Shown here: in pieces, positions 45,850-53,865 of the stretch
Position numbering within the stretch: the first letter of the stretch is position 1
How the letters are laid out: each line of letters starts with the position of its first letter
Source of the DNA: Rhodobacterales bacterium
GTDB taxonomy: Bacteria; Pseudomonadota; Alphaproteobacteria; Rhodobacterales; Rhodobacteraceae
Assembly: GCA_003249215.1 (NCBI GenBank)
Contig: QKJR01000041.1
Coordinates: 59,307-123,306 of the forward strand
Direction of reading: 5' to 3'
Length of the DNA stretch: 64,000 nt
Program-made: the position numbers and the translations under genes
Notes under the pieces: model-generated
The model's database searches: none
What the model was told of the DNA's origin: nothing
What the model saw: the letters and a program-made list of their open reading frames with translations, nothing else

Positions 45850-46014
45850 CGGGGCGCTGCCCCGGACCCCGGGATATTTCTGCACTGGTGAAGGGAAAGA
45901 CGCGCCCGAAACCTGCCTGATGAGAGGCGTGGCCCCGCGCCACGTCCCCTTTGGCCTCATCAACTGTGCAAAAATATCCCGGGGGGAGGCCGAAGGCCGG
46001 GGGGCAGAGCCCCC
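45850..46014. repeat. Modular intergenic palindromic element, copy D
   Basis: Left half: CGGGGC/GCCCCG (45850-45864) and box CCCCGGGATATTTC directly after it, without the second hairpin. The inner stem is replaced: TGCACTGGTGA on the left matches TCATCAACTGTGCA (45957-45970) on the right imperfectly. An extra inner hairpin lies in between. Right half: AAATATCCCGGGGGG (45972-45986), GGCC-gaa-GGCC (45988-45998) and GGGGGC/GCCCCC (46000-46014). It lies between two minus-strand genes. Confidence 0.82.
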
Positions 46015-46021
46015 AGCCCGC

Positions 46022-46867
46022 TTACCGCCCGGGCTGACGCCGGGCCATGAAGGCCAGCCGCTCGAAGAGATGCACGTCCTGCTCGTTCTTCAGAAGCGCG
46101 CCATGCAGCTTGGGCAGCAGGGTCGCCCCCTCGCGCTTCAGATCCTCGGGCGCCAGATCCTCGGCCAGCAAGAGTTTCAGCCAGTCGAGCACCTCCGAGG
46201 TCGAGGGCTTCTTCTTGAGGCCCGGCGTCTCGCGGATCTCATAGAACTGGGTCAGCGCGGCGCTCAGCAGTGCCTCTTTGATGCCGGGGAAATGCACCGC
46301 CACGATCTGGCGCATCACCTCTGGCTCTGGGAAGCGGATATAGTGGAAGAAGCAGCGCCGCAGGAAGGCGTCGGGCAGTTCCTTCTCGTTGTTCGAGGTG
46401 ATGATCACCACCGGGCGATGCACCGCGCGCACCGTTTCGCCCGTCTCGTAGACGTGGAATTCCATCCGGTCGAGTTCCTGCAGCAGGTCGTTCGGAAACT
46501 CGATATCGGCCTTGTCGATCTCGTCGATCAGCAGCACCACCTTGCCCGGCGCCTCGAAGGCCTGCCAGAGCTTGCCGCGGCGGATGTAGTTCTTGACGTC
46601 GTTCACCCGCGCATCACCAAGCTGGCTGTCGCGCAGCCGGCTGACGGCGTCGTATTCATAAAGCCCCTGCTGCGCGCGGGTCGTGGATTTCACGTTCCAC
46701 TCGACCATCGGCAGCCCGAGCGAGGCCGCGACCTGACGCGCGAGCTCGGTCTTGCCGGTTCCGGGCTCGCCCTTGACGAGAAGCGGGCGCTCGAGCGCCA
46801 CGGCCGCATTGACCGCCACCGTGAGATCGGGGGGCGCGACATAGCTGTCGGTCGACTGAAATTGCAC
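46022..46867 (-). CDS. MoxR family AAA+ ATPase
   Basis: The 281-residue protein has Walker A GEPGTGKTE (33-41), Walker B KVVLLIDEIDKAD and the sensor segment VVIITSNNEKELPDAFLRRC. This is the MoxR group, cytoplasmic chaperone-like ATPases that usually act with a von Willebrand factor A protein. The start is GTG at 46867 with AAAGGAGG 5 bases upstream. The expected VWA (CoxE-like) gene is not immediately downstream; repeat copy D follows instead. Confidence 0.9.
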   Translation of the reverse strand: MQFQSTDSYVAPPDLTVAVNAAVALERPLLVKGEPGTGKTELARQVAASLGLPMVEWNVKSTTRAQQGLYEYDAVSRLRDSQLGDARVNDVKNYIRRGKLWQAFEAPGKVVLLIDEIDKADIEFPNDLLQELDRMEFHVYETGETVRAVHRPVVIITSNNEKELPDAFLRRCFFHYIRFPEPEVMRQIVAVHFPGIKEALLSAALTQFYEIRETPGLKKKPSTSEVLDWLKLLLAEDLAPEDLKREGATLLPKLHGALLKNEQDVHLFERLAFMARRQPGR

Positions 46868-47064
46868 GATCGCCTCCTTTGTTGGCAGCCCAGCCTAGCC
46901 GCGCCCAAAAAATGCCGCAAGCGCAGCGCATCCTGTCGCAGGGCCTCTCGCACCCGCAGAAGCAAATCGGGGGCGTGACATCCCCGGCCCGGTGAGGTAA
47001 GGGAGCGGCGCAAGTTGTGTCCCGGATCGCCCCGGCGGCCAGTGACGCGAAGGAGAGGGCAGTG

Positions 47065-47487
47065 ATGAAGGCCGAAAACTTTCTTCCCGACGATTATCGC
47101 CCCGCCGAGGACGAGCCGTTCATGAACGACCGCCAGCTCGAGTATTTCCGCCGCAAGTTGCAGGCGTGGAAGGCCGAGTTGCTGGAACAATCCGCGGAAA
47201 CCCTTGAAGGGCTGGCCGAATCGGCGCGCAACGTGCCCGATCTGGCGGATCGCGCCAGCGAGGAAACCGATCGCGCGCTCGAGTTGCGCACCCGGGACCG
47301 TCAGCGCAAGCTGGTGTCCAAGATCGACGCGGCACTGCGCCGGATCGACAATGGCGAATATGGGTATTGCGAGATGACGGGCGAGCAGATCAGCCTCAAG
47401 CGCCTTGATGCGCGGCCGATCGCGACGATGACGCTCGAGGCGCAGGAACGCCATGAACGCCGCGAGCGGGTGCATCGCGACGATTGA
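47065..47487 (+). CDS. dksA: RNA polymerase-binding transcription factor DksA, zinc-finger-degenerate
   Basis: The 140-residue protein has the DksA coiled coil with the acidic tip motif D59-LA-D62-R-A64, which enters the polymerase secondary channel and works with ppGpp. The globular end keeps YCEMTGEQISLKRLDARPIATM but only one of the four zinc cysteines (Cys102); the rest are Thr, Thr and Ala-type residues, as described for Rhodobacter DksA. AGGAG is upstream. A GTG three bases before the ATG is an alternative start. Confidence 0.93.
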   Translation: MKAENFLPDDYRPAEDEPFMNDRQLEYFRRKLQAWKAELLEQSAETLEGLAESARNVPDLADRASEETDRALELRTRDRQRKLVSKIDAALRRIDNGEYGYCEMTGEQISLKRLDARPIATMTLEAQERHERRERVHRDD

Positions 47488-47593
47488 GCCCGAAGCGTCG
47501 AGCCCGGACGTTTGACGCGGGCTTGATTTCGCTCAAGGCAGGATCTCACCGGTGCCCGCAAGGTGCCGGTGATGTCGTTCTCGGGAGGGGGCA

Positions 47594-48796
47594 GTGCTGA
47601 TCGGTCGGAAAATCACCGTGCTGGGCGCCGGGGTTGCGGGGCTCACGGTGGCGCGGGCGCTCGCGCTGCGCGGGGCCGAGGTAAGCGTGCTCGAACAGGC
47701 CGAGGCGATCCGCGAGGTCGGCGCCGGTCTGCAGATTTCCCCCAATGGCGCGCGGGTGCTGCGTGCGCTCGGGCTCGGGGAGGCCCTCGAGGCGGCGGGG
47801 CCGCGCGCCGAGGCGGTCGAGCTGATCGACGGCGAGACCGGGGCGGCCTGCGGCGGACTTGTCGCGCGGCTCGATCTCGCGCGGCTGCGGCCCGGTTCGG
47901 ACTATCGCTTCGTGCATCGCGCGCGGCTGATCGATCTGCTGGCCGAGGGCGCGCGCGCGGCCGGGGTGCAGATCCGGCTGCTGCAAAAGGTGGCGACGGT
48001 CGAACTTGGGCCCCATCCGCCGCGGCTGACCACGGTGCAGGGGCAGCAGATCGAATGCGATCTGCTCATCGGCGCGGACGGGTTGCATTCCAAGCTGCGT
48101 CAGACGCTGAACGGTTCGGTCGCGCCGTTCTTCACCCATCAGGTGGCCTGGCGCGCGACGATCCCCTGCGATGATGCCGCGCCCAAGGTGGCGCAGGTCT
48201 TCATGGGCACGGGCAAGCATCTGGTGAGCTATCCGCTCGGCGGGGGCTTGCGCAATATCGTCGCTGTCGAAGAGCGGCGGCGCTGGGTCGAGGAGAGCTG
48301 GACGCTGCGCGACGATGCGCTGACGCTGCGCGCGGCCTTCGAGGAGTTCTGCCCGACGGTCCGCGACTGGCTCGCGCAGGTCGAGGCGCCCTGGCTCTGG
48401 GGGCTGTTCCGACATCCGGTGGCCGAGAGCTGGTTTGGCGGGCTGCACGGGGCGGGGGGGGCTGCGATCCTCGGCGATGCGGCGCATCCGACGCTGCCCT
48501 TCCTCGCGCAGGGGGCGGTGATGGCGCTCGAGGATGCCTGGGTTCTGGCCGAGGCGCTGGCGAACCATGACAGCACGGGGGCGGCCTTCGCGGCCTATCA
48601 GGCGGCACGCGCGCCGCGCTGTGCGGCCATCGTCGAGGCTGCGAACCGCAATGCCCGCAACTATCACCTCTCGGGCCTGCCGCGCGCGGTCGGGCATCTG
48701 GGCCTGCGTGCGATCTCGCGGCTCGCCCCGGCGCAGCTTCTGGGGCGGTTCGACTGGGTCTATGGCCATGACGTGACCGCGGGCGCGGGCGGCTGA
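47594..48796 (+). CDS. FAD-dependent monooxygenase (salicylate/3-hydroxybenzoate hydroxylase-like)
   Basis: The 400-residue flavoprotein shows GAGVAG (residues 11-16), the DG motif LIGADGLHSKLR and the GD motif AILGDAAHPTLPFLAQGAVMALEDA. This is the single-component group that includes salicylate hydroxylase and 6-hydroxynicotinate monooxygenase. The start is GTG at 47594 with GGGAGGGG upstream. It has no catabolic neighbours, so the substrate is unknown. Some homologues act in cofactor or pigment metabolism. Confidence 0.85.
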   Translation: MLIGRKITVLGAGVAGLTVARALALRGAEVSVLEQAEAIREVGAGLQISPNGARVLRALGLGEALEAAGPRAEAVELIDGETGAACGGLVARLDLARLRPGSDYRFVHRARLIDLLAEGARAAGVQIRLLQKVATVELGPHPPRLTTVQGQQIECDLLIGADGLHSKLRQTLNGSVAPFFTHQVAWRATIPCDDAAPKVAQVFMGTGKHLVSYPLGGGLRNIVAVEERRRWVEESWTLRDDALTLRAAFEEFCPTVRDWLAQVEAPWLWGLFRHPVAESWFGGLHGAGGAAILGDAAHPTLPFLAQGAVMALEDAWVLAEALANHDSTGAAFAAYQAARAPRCAAIVEAANRNARNYHLSGLPRAVGHLGLRAISRLAPAQLLGRFDWVYGHDVTAGAGG

Positions 48797-48804
48797 GGGC
48801 GCGA

Positions 48805-48940
48805 AGGGGCTCTGCCCCCTCTTGGCTTTCGCCAATTCACCCCCGGGATATTTTCGTCAGGTTGAAGGGCCGCGTTTTCGGCTTTCAACCTGATCCAACT
48901 ATCCCGGGGGGAGGCCGAAGGCCGGGGGGCAGCGCCCCCT
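48805..48940. repeat. Modular intergenic palindromic element, copy E
   Basis: Left half: AGGGGC/GCCCCC (48805-48820), TTGGC/GCCAA (48822-48835) and box CCCCCGGGATATTTT (48840-48854). Inner stem TCAGGTTGAAGG (48857-48868) pairs with CTTTCAACCTGA (48882-48893). Right half: CTATCCCGGGGGG, GGCC-gaa-GGCC (48913-48923) and GGGGGGC/GCCCCC (48924-48939). The last bases overlap the stop codon of the convergent AhpD-like gene. Confidence 0.9.
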
Positions 48941-49505
48941 ATCTGCCCATCGCGAAGAACTGATCGTTCGCCCGGATCGAGGCTGTGTTGACGATCCGGT
49001 TCGACAGCCCGAAGAAGGCGGTGATCGCGCCGATATCCCAGATGTCATCCTCGGTGAAGCCATGGGCGCGCAAGGCCTCGTGGTCGGCCTCGTCCACCTC
49101 CTGCGCGCGGGCACTGACCTTGAGCGCATAGTCGAGCATCGCGCGTTGGCGGGGCGTGATATCGGCCTTGCGATAGTTGGTCGCCACCTGATCGGCGATC
49201 AGAGGGTCCTTCGCCCGGATGCGCAGGATCGCGCCATGGGCCACCACGCAATATTGGCATTCGTTCGCGGCGCTGGTGGCCACGATGATCATCTCGCGCT
49301 CGGCCTGGGTCAGGTTGCCGGGCCGCTCCATGATCGCGTCGTGATAGGCGAAGAAGGCGCGGAATTCATCGGGGCGATGGGCGAGCGCCAGAAAGATATT
49401 GGGCACGAAGCCCGCCTTCTCGGCCACATCCTCGATGCGGGTGCGGATGTCGTCGGGCAGCGCTGCCAGATCGGGCACCGCAAAACGGCTGATGGGTCTT
49501 GTCAT
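48939..49505 (-). CDS. Peroxidase-related/carboxymuconolactone decarboxylase-like protein (AhpD fold)
   Basis: The 188-residue protein has the AhpD-type active-site motif ECQYCVVAH (Cys83, Cys86, His90) in the peroxidase-related family. The two cysteines give thiol-disulfide peroxidase or reductase activity. The start at 49505 follows GGGAGGACC. Cytoplasmic, single gene. The stop codon is shared with the edge of repeat copy E. Confidence 0.87.
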   Translation of the reverse strand: MTRPISRFAVPDLAALPDDIRTRIEDVAEKAGFVPNIFLALAHRPDEFRAFFAYHDAIMERPGNLTQAEREMIIVATSAANECQYCVVAHGAILRIRAKDPLIADQVATNYRKADITPRQRAMLDYALKVSARAQEVDEADHEALRAHGFTEDDIWDIGAITAFFGLSNRIVNTASIRANDQFFAMGR

Positions 49506-49571
49506 GATGGTCCTCCCTGGCGCCACTATGGGTCGGGGGAGGGGCCTTGGGGAAATGACGCAGCGTAACGA

Positions 49572-50351
49572 TCAGGCGTCGAGCGTGATCCAGACCGGGA
49601 CATGGTCCGAGGGCTTGTCGCCGCCGCGGACCTCCTTGTCGATCTGGCAGTCGGTCATCAGGTCGGCGGCCTGCGGGGAAAGCAGCAGGTGGTCGATGCG
49701 GATCCCGTTGTTCCGCGCCCAGGCGCCCGCCTGATAATCCCAGAAGCTGTAATGCCCCGGCCCGGGCTCGCGCGCGCGGAAGGCCTCGGTGAAGCCGAGG
49801 TTGAGGATCCGGCGAAAGGCCGCGCGGCTTTCCGGCAGCGCCAGCGCATCCTCGCGCCATGCCTCGGGGCGCGCGGCGTCGATATCTTGCGGGATGATGT
49901 TGTAATCGCCCGCCATCACCACGGGCTCTTCGGTCGCCAGCAACTCGGCGGCGCGGGCGCGCATCCGCTCCATCCAGGCGAGCTTGTAGTCATATTTCGG
50001 CCCCGGCGCGGGGTTGCCGTTGGGCAGGTAGAGCCCGCAGATCCGCACCGCGCGCGCGCCCACCACGGTCGCCTCGATCCAGCGCGCCTGTTCGTCGGTG
50101 TCATCCCCGGGCAGGCCGCGGGTCACGTCCTCCAAGGGCAGTTTCGACAGGATCGCGACGCCGTTGAAGCCCTTCTGGCCATGGGTCTCGATCTGATAGC
50201 CGAGGCCCTCGAAGATCTCATGCGGGAAGGCCTCGTCGGTCGATTTGATTTCCTGCAGGACGACGACATCGGGCTCGGCCACGCGCAGCCATGCGGGCAA
50301 AGCCTCGGCCCGCGCCTTGATCCCGTTGATGTTGAAGGTCGCGATCTTCAT
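49572..50351 (-). CDS. xthA: Exodeoxyribonuclease III
   Basis: The 259-residue protein is an AP endonuclease/exonuclease of the XthA type with MKIATFNINGIKAR, VVVLQEIKSTDE (catalytic Glu), LYLPNGNP, VMAGDYNIIPQDID, RNNGIRIDHLLLSP and SDHVPVWI. It repairs abasic sites in DNA. The start at 50351 gives the canonical N-terminus. Confidence 0.95.
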   Translation of the reverse strand: MKIATFNINGIKARAEALPAWLRVAEPDVVVLQEIKSTDEAFPHEIFEGLGYQIETHGQKGFNGVAILSKLPLEDVTRGLPGDDTDEQARWIEATVVGARAVRICGLYLPNGNPAPGPKYDYKLAWMERMRARAAELLATEEPVVMAGDYNIIPQDIDAARPEAWREDALALPESRAAFRRILNLGFTEAFRAREPGPGHYSFWDYQAGAWARNNGIRIDHLLLSPQAADLMTDCQIDKEVRGGDKPSDHVPVWITLDA

Positions 50352-50633
50352 GGGGCCCCTCCGTTTGGGACGGTTGTAGGGGAGGGCGGGGGTGAGGGGA
50401 AGGGGGTAGGGCGATGAGCCAGATAGATGACAGTATTCCCCCTGCAAATCGTCCTACCAGCTTTCGACCACACCGCCGTTACCAATAAGTTCGCTTCACC
50501 GCTATGACTTTACCCGTCTTCGGGGTGAAGGGCTAAAAATTGTTCTAGTTCGCAAGCGCATCCATGATCGTGTCGCCAATCCATCAAGATTTGAGATTCA
50601 AAATCTTAAGAGCCGTTGACAGAAGATTTTTGC

Positions 50634-51188
50634 TCAAGAAACAACCTCCCACTCGCCACCCACGTGAAATACACCCCTCTGATCGACTCTTAAATATGGA
50701 GCCTTCGAACCCCAGCTTTCACCCGAATCCTTATTCACAAAACCGACGGTGAAGTTGACATGTGTCGCAGCGCCACCGTGGCTCCTTAAGCTCCAAAGAA
50801 GGCGCATGAAATCTTCGGCGAGAGGCAGAGAAAGGGGCATGGCATAGTCGACGCTCACAACCTCATAGTGTATGACGTTCAGCGCTTTCCGTAACGCTTC
50901 CTGACGCCTGAAGGGTGCCTGCCAAGCCTCACCGGTTTGGCCCATAGCCTTTGCCTGCTCGAGCGGCAAAAGCGCGTCAACGATCCTGGAGCCGCGATCA
51001 GAGTTGATCCCGAATTTAAAATCGACGTCTGGGCTAGTATATTTGTAATAGCGAACCGCGTCACCCTGATACCCATCAGAATAACCTAAGGACTGCACGG
51101 TCGCCCCCGTCTTGGCGCTGGAAGCTATTGCTGTCTTCGTTTCCGGAAAGAACTGATAGGTGTAGCCATCATTGTCCGCGTGCTTCAT
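50634..51188 (-). CDS. Hypothetical protein of atypical composition
   Basis: The 184-residue protein matches no family I can name. It starts MKHADNDGYTYQFF and is soluble, with many aromatic residues in the first half (DGYQGDAVRYYKYTSPDVDF) and a helical middle. The codon use and GC content are visibly lower than in neighbouring genes, as in the 280-base non-coding stretch downstream of it (50352-50633). This suggests horizontal origin. The ORF is well formed, but no strong ribosome site is seen. It could be a remnant cargo gene. Confidence 0.5.
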   Translation of the reverse strand: MKHADNDGYTYQFFPETKTAIASSAKTGATVQSLGYSDGYQGDAVRYYKYTSPDVDFKFGINSDRGSRIVDALLPLEQAKAMGQTGEAWQAPFRRQEALRKALNVIHYEVVSVDYAMPLSLPLAEDFMRLLWSLRSHGGAATHVNFTVGFVNKDSGESWGSKAPYLRVDQRGVFHVGGEWEVVS

Positions 51189-51224
51189 TCCAGCGTCTCC
51201 ACTTGCAAAAATGAGCGTGCCTCG

Positions 51225-51316
51225 CCCCTAATTTCTCCAGCGCTTCCGCCCCCACCATCGTCGTCACCAGCGGATGCAGCCACTGCTCGCCGCCCTTCAC
51301 CACCTGTTTGAAAATT
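51225..51316 (-). pseudogene. Fragment of a coding sequence
   Basis: One minus-strand frame between 51316 and 51225 reads KQVVKGGEQWLHPLVTTMVG followed by AEALEKLGA. It has the high-GC codon bias of the host, then passes at about 51220 into the low-GC islet and stops. An upstream stop precludes a normal start apart from GTG. It looks like the end of a destroyed gene. I cannot name the family. Confidence 0.35.
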
Positions 51317-51338
51317 TATTGCTCTGGGACGTGGCATT

Positions 51339-51647
51339 CTAACCCAGAAGCAGGCGGTCCAAAATCCCGGCCGAGAAAATATGAAATGTCGGGTCAATCT
51401 TGCAAAGCTCGGCGTCGATCACCGGGAAAATGCGTTGGCGCAAGGCGATCTCGGCCGCTTCGGGAAAATCGGACGGGGTGTCGAGGCCCTGCCGGTAACG
51501 CGCCGCAAGGTCCATCAACACCGCATTCTCGCGCAGAGTGGCCAGCGTCGCTGAAACTTCTGCCTCGGAAAGCCGGAGAATGGTGTATCCGCCGCCTTTC
51601 GCAGCGACGCGTCGCTCGAACGGATTTGCGAGCGTTGGCCCCCTCAC
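51339..51647 (-). CDS. Small conserved-looking hypothetical protein coupled to the A-type Fe-S carrier
   Basis: The 102-residue protein (MRGPTLANPFERRVAAKGGG onwards) is soluble and mostly helical with one Cys (AELCKIDP). It has no recognised domain. Its ATG overlaps the stop of the iron-sulfur carrier gene (ATGA), so the two are co-translated and may be functionally related. Codon use is host-like. Confidence 0.6.
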   Translation of the reverse strand: MRGPTLANPFERRVAAKGGGYTILRLSEAEVSATLATLRENAVLMDLAARYRQGLDTPSDFPEAAEIALRQRIFPVIDAELCKIDPTFHIFSAGILDRLLLG

Positions 51648-51970
51648 ATCGAGAAACTGATCCCGCAGCCACAGGAGCTCGTCGCATTCGGGTTCTGCAC
51701 CACGAACCTTGCGCCGATCAGCTCTTCGGTGAAATCAATCACCGCATTCTCCAGAAACGGCAGGGAAACCGGGTCGATCAGCACGCGTTGCCCGGCGCCT
51801 TCCAGCACCACGTCATCGGGCGCCGCCGCCTCCTCGAGCTTCAGATCATACTGAAACCCCGAGCAGCCGCCGCCCTCGACGGCGACGCGGAGCGCGCGGG
51901 CGGGGCCCGATCCGTTGATCTCGGCCAGACGGGCGAAGGCGCGGTCGGTGACTTTCGGCGGCAGAAGCAT
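51644..51970 (-). CDS. A-type iron-sulfur cluster carrier (ErpA/IscA/HesB family)
   Basis: The 108-residue protein carries the three conserved cysteines of A-type carriers: EGGGCSGFQYDL and the C-terminal SSCGCGISF. It accepts or delivers [2Fe-2S]/[4Fe-4S] clusters to apo-enzymes. The start at 51970 (MLLPPKVTDRAFAR) matches family length. It is divergent from dgt. Whether it is ErpA-like or IscA-like cannot be decided from the sequence alone. Confidence 0.9.
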   Translation of the reverse strand: MLLPPKVTDRAFARLAEINGSGPARALRVAVEGGGCSGFQYDLKLEEAAAPDDVVLEGAGQRVLIDPVSLPFLENAVIDFTEELIGARFVVQNPNATSSCGCGISFSM

Positions 51971-52061
51971 GGGAAAACCTGCGATTTGCCCGGGGCGGGC
52001 CTGTTCTTGCGTTACAAACCCGATATAGGGTGGGCACAAAGGCACGACAAGCGAGGACCCG

Positions 52062-53258
52062 GTGCTGCAACCCTATGCCTGCCATCCCGAGGCCAGCCGC
52101 GGGCGGCTCTACCCGGAAAGCATGTCCACCTTCCGCTCGCCGTTCCAGCGCGACCGCGACCGGATCATCCATTCCTCGGCCTTCCGCCGGCTCAAGCACA
52201 AGACGCAGGTCTTCGTCGAGCACGAGGGCGATTATTACCGCACGCGGCTGACCCACACGATCGAGGTGGCGCAGGTGGCGCGCACGATCGCGGCGGCGCT
52301 GGGGCTCAACACCGATCTGGCCGAGGCGGTGGCGCTGGCGCATGACCTTGGCCACCCGCCCTTTGGCCATACCGGCGAGGATGCGCTGGCGGTACTGATG
52401 GAGCCCTATGGCGGGTTTGATCACAACGCGCAGGCTTTGCGCATCGTCACGCGGCTGGAGCGGCATTATGCGGGCTTCGACGGGCTCAACCTGACATGGG
52501 AGACGCTCGAAGGGATCGCCAAACACAATGGGCCGGCGATTTCCGACAAGGGCGGTTCGCACAGCTACCCCACCCGCGCCGAGCTGCCCTATGCGCTGGC
52601 CGAGGTGGACGGGCAATGGGATCTCGAGCTGGAAACCAACGCGAGCGCCGAGGCGCAGGTGGCGGCGGTGGCCGATGACGTGGCCTATAATCACCACGAT
52701 CTGCACGATGGCTTGCGCGCGGGGCTCTTTACCGAGAAAGACCTCTGTGAACTGCCGATGATCGGGGAGCGTTTCGAGACGGTGGACCGGCTCTACCCGG
52801 GCCTCGACGCGACCCGTCGCCGGCACGAGGCCCTGCGCCGGGTCTTTGGCGTCATGGTCGAGGATGTGATCGCGGTGGCGCAGAACCGGCTCGCGTCGCT
52901 CTGCCCGCAGACGGTTGACGATATCCGGGGTATGGAGGGGCCGATCATCCGCTTCTCGAAGCCGCTCTATCAGAGCCTCAAGGTCGTGAAGATGTTCCTC
53001 TTCGAGCGGATGTATCGCGCGCCGAGCGTGGTGGTGGAGAGAAAGCGCGTGACGGCGATGGTCAACGCGCTCTTCCCGCTCTTCATGGAGCGGCCCGATC
53101 TGCTGCCCGAGGATTGGCACGAGGATGTGGCGCGGGCGCAGGCGCGGGGCAACGAGGGCGCGACCGAACTCGCGCGGGTGGTGCTGGATTATGTGGCGGG
53201 CATGACCGACCGGTTCGCGATTCAGGAATATCACCGGCTGATCGACCCGGATTTCTGA
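52062..53258 (+). CDS. dgt: Deoxyguanosinetriphosphate triphosphohydrolase-like protein
   Basis: The 398-residue HD-domain protein has YYRTRLTHTIEVAQVARTIA, the HD motif LAHDLGHPPFGHTGE and the conserved QRDRDRIIHSSAFRRLKHKTQV near the start. It hydrolyses dNTPs to nucleoside and triphosphate and belongs to the type-2 dGTPase-like group common in alphaproteobacteria. The start is GTG at 52062 with GAGGA upstream. A strong terminator follows. Confidence 0.92.
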   Translation: MLQPYACHPEASRGRLYPESMSTFRSPFQRDRDRIIHSSAFRRLKHKTQVFVEHEGDYYRTRLTHTIEVAQVARTIAAALGLNTDLAEAVALAHDLGHPPFGHTGEDALAVLMEPYGGFDHNAQALRIVTRLERHYAGFDGLNLTWETLEGIAKHNGPAISDKGGSHSYPTRAELPYALAEVDGQWDLELETNASAEAQVAAVADDVAYNHHDLHDGLRAGLFTEKDLCELPMIGERFETVDRLYPGLDATRRRHEALRRVFGVMVEDVIAVAQNRLASLCPQTVDDIRGMEGPIIRFSKPLYQSLKVVKMFLFERMYRAPSVVVERKRVTAMVNALFPLFMERPDLLPEDWHEDVARAQARGNEGATELARVVLDYVAGMTDRFAIQEYHRLIDPDF

Positions 53259-53273
53259 CCTGTCAAAATGCGA

Positions 53274-53296
53274 AACGCCCGCCGGGGGCGGGCGTT
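53274..53296. terminator. Hairpin between dgt and the convergent VPLPA-CTERM gene
   Basis: AACGCCCGCC (53274-53283) pairs with GGCGGGCGTT (53287-53296) around GGG. It lies 15 bases after the dgt stop, and on the minus strand the stem is followed by TCGCATTTT, so it probably serves both convergent genes. Confidence 0.75.
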
Positions 53297-53331
53297 CGGG
53301 ATCTGTGATCGGGCCGGATCGGGGATGCGGA

Positions 53332-53865
53332 TCAGGCCTTGCGCTTGCGCCGCGCCGCAGCCCCGGCAATCCCGAGCCCGCCGAGCAGCAAGAGCCCGGA
53401 GGCCGGAAGCGGCACCACATTCAGATCGGGGACATCAAGCTCGTCATCGGGCAGGGACGAGACGAGCGCGATGGCGCCATCCCCCGAACCCCAAGGTGAC
53501 GTGGCCGCCGTGCCGGTGATCGTGTAGCTGCCGGGCCCGAGGAGTGCGGTCAGCGAGGAGAACTCTTCCGACAGATAGGCGGCCGTCTCATCATATTCCG
53601 CGGGCCCCTCCGTGTCGACGATGCTGGTCAGCAGGGTAAAGCCGTTCACCGTGACGGTGAAGATGTCCCCGACCCATTCGAAATCGGTCACGAGCAGCCA
53701 GGCGCTCGAGGCGAGGGTGAAGCTGTAGGAGGTGTCCCAGTTGCTGCCGGCACCCTGGAACGCGAAGATCGACCAGCCGTCGTCCACGCTGAGAGTTGCC
53801 GCCTGAGCCGCCGAGCCGAGCGTGAGGGCACAGACGCCCGCAAGGAGAACCGATTTCATGGACAT
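53332..53865 (-). CDS. VPLPA-CTERM sorting domain-containing secreted protein
   Basis: The 177-residue precursor has a signal peptide (MSMKSVLLAGVCALTLGSAA, then QA-A), an all-beta middle domain (DDGWSIFAFQGAGSNWDTSY onwards) and the C-terminal sorting tail: VPLPASG, the hydrophobic LLLLGGLGIAGAA and RRKRK. This tail is the substrate of exosortase-like processing, so the protein should be exported and attached to or released from the surface, possibly in exopolysaccharide. The start at 53865 follows GGGGG; an ATG two codons later is possible. No exosortase is in the window. Confidence 0.85.
   Translation of the reverse strand: MSMKSVLLAGVCALTLGSAAQAATLSVDDGWSIFAFQGAGSNWDTSYSFTLASSAWLLVTDFEWVGDIFTVTVNGFTLLTSIVDTEGPAEYDETAAYLSEEFSSLTALLGPGSYTITGTAATSPWGSGDGAIALVSSLPDDELDVPDLNVVPLPASGLLLLGGLGIAGAAARRKRKA

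Noticed and set aside
50615..50643. TTGACA with an AT-rich -10 on the plus strand in the islet
   Set aside because: It would read into the 3' end of a minus-strand gene with no plus-strand gene downstream; AT-rich DNA gives such matches by chance.
51185..51397. A 70-codon minus-strand frame (MTRHFIFSRPGFW...)
   Set aside because: It spans the junction of host-like and low-GC DNA, is low-complexity Gly/Asp/Ala in the middle, and another frame there has better host codon bias.
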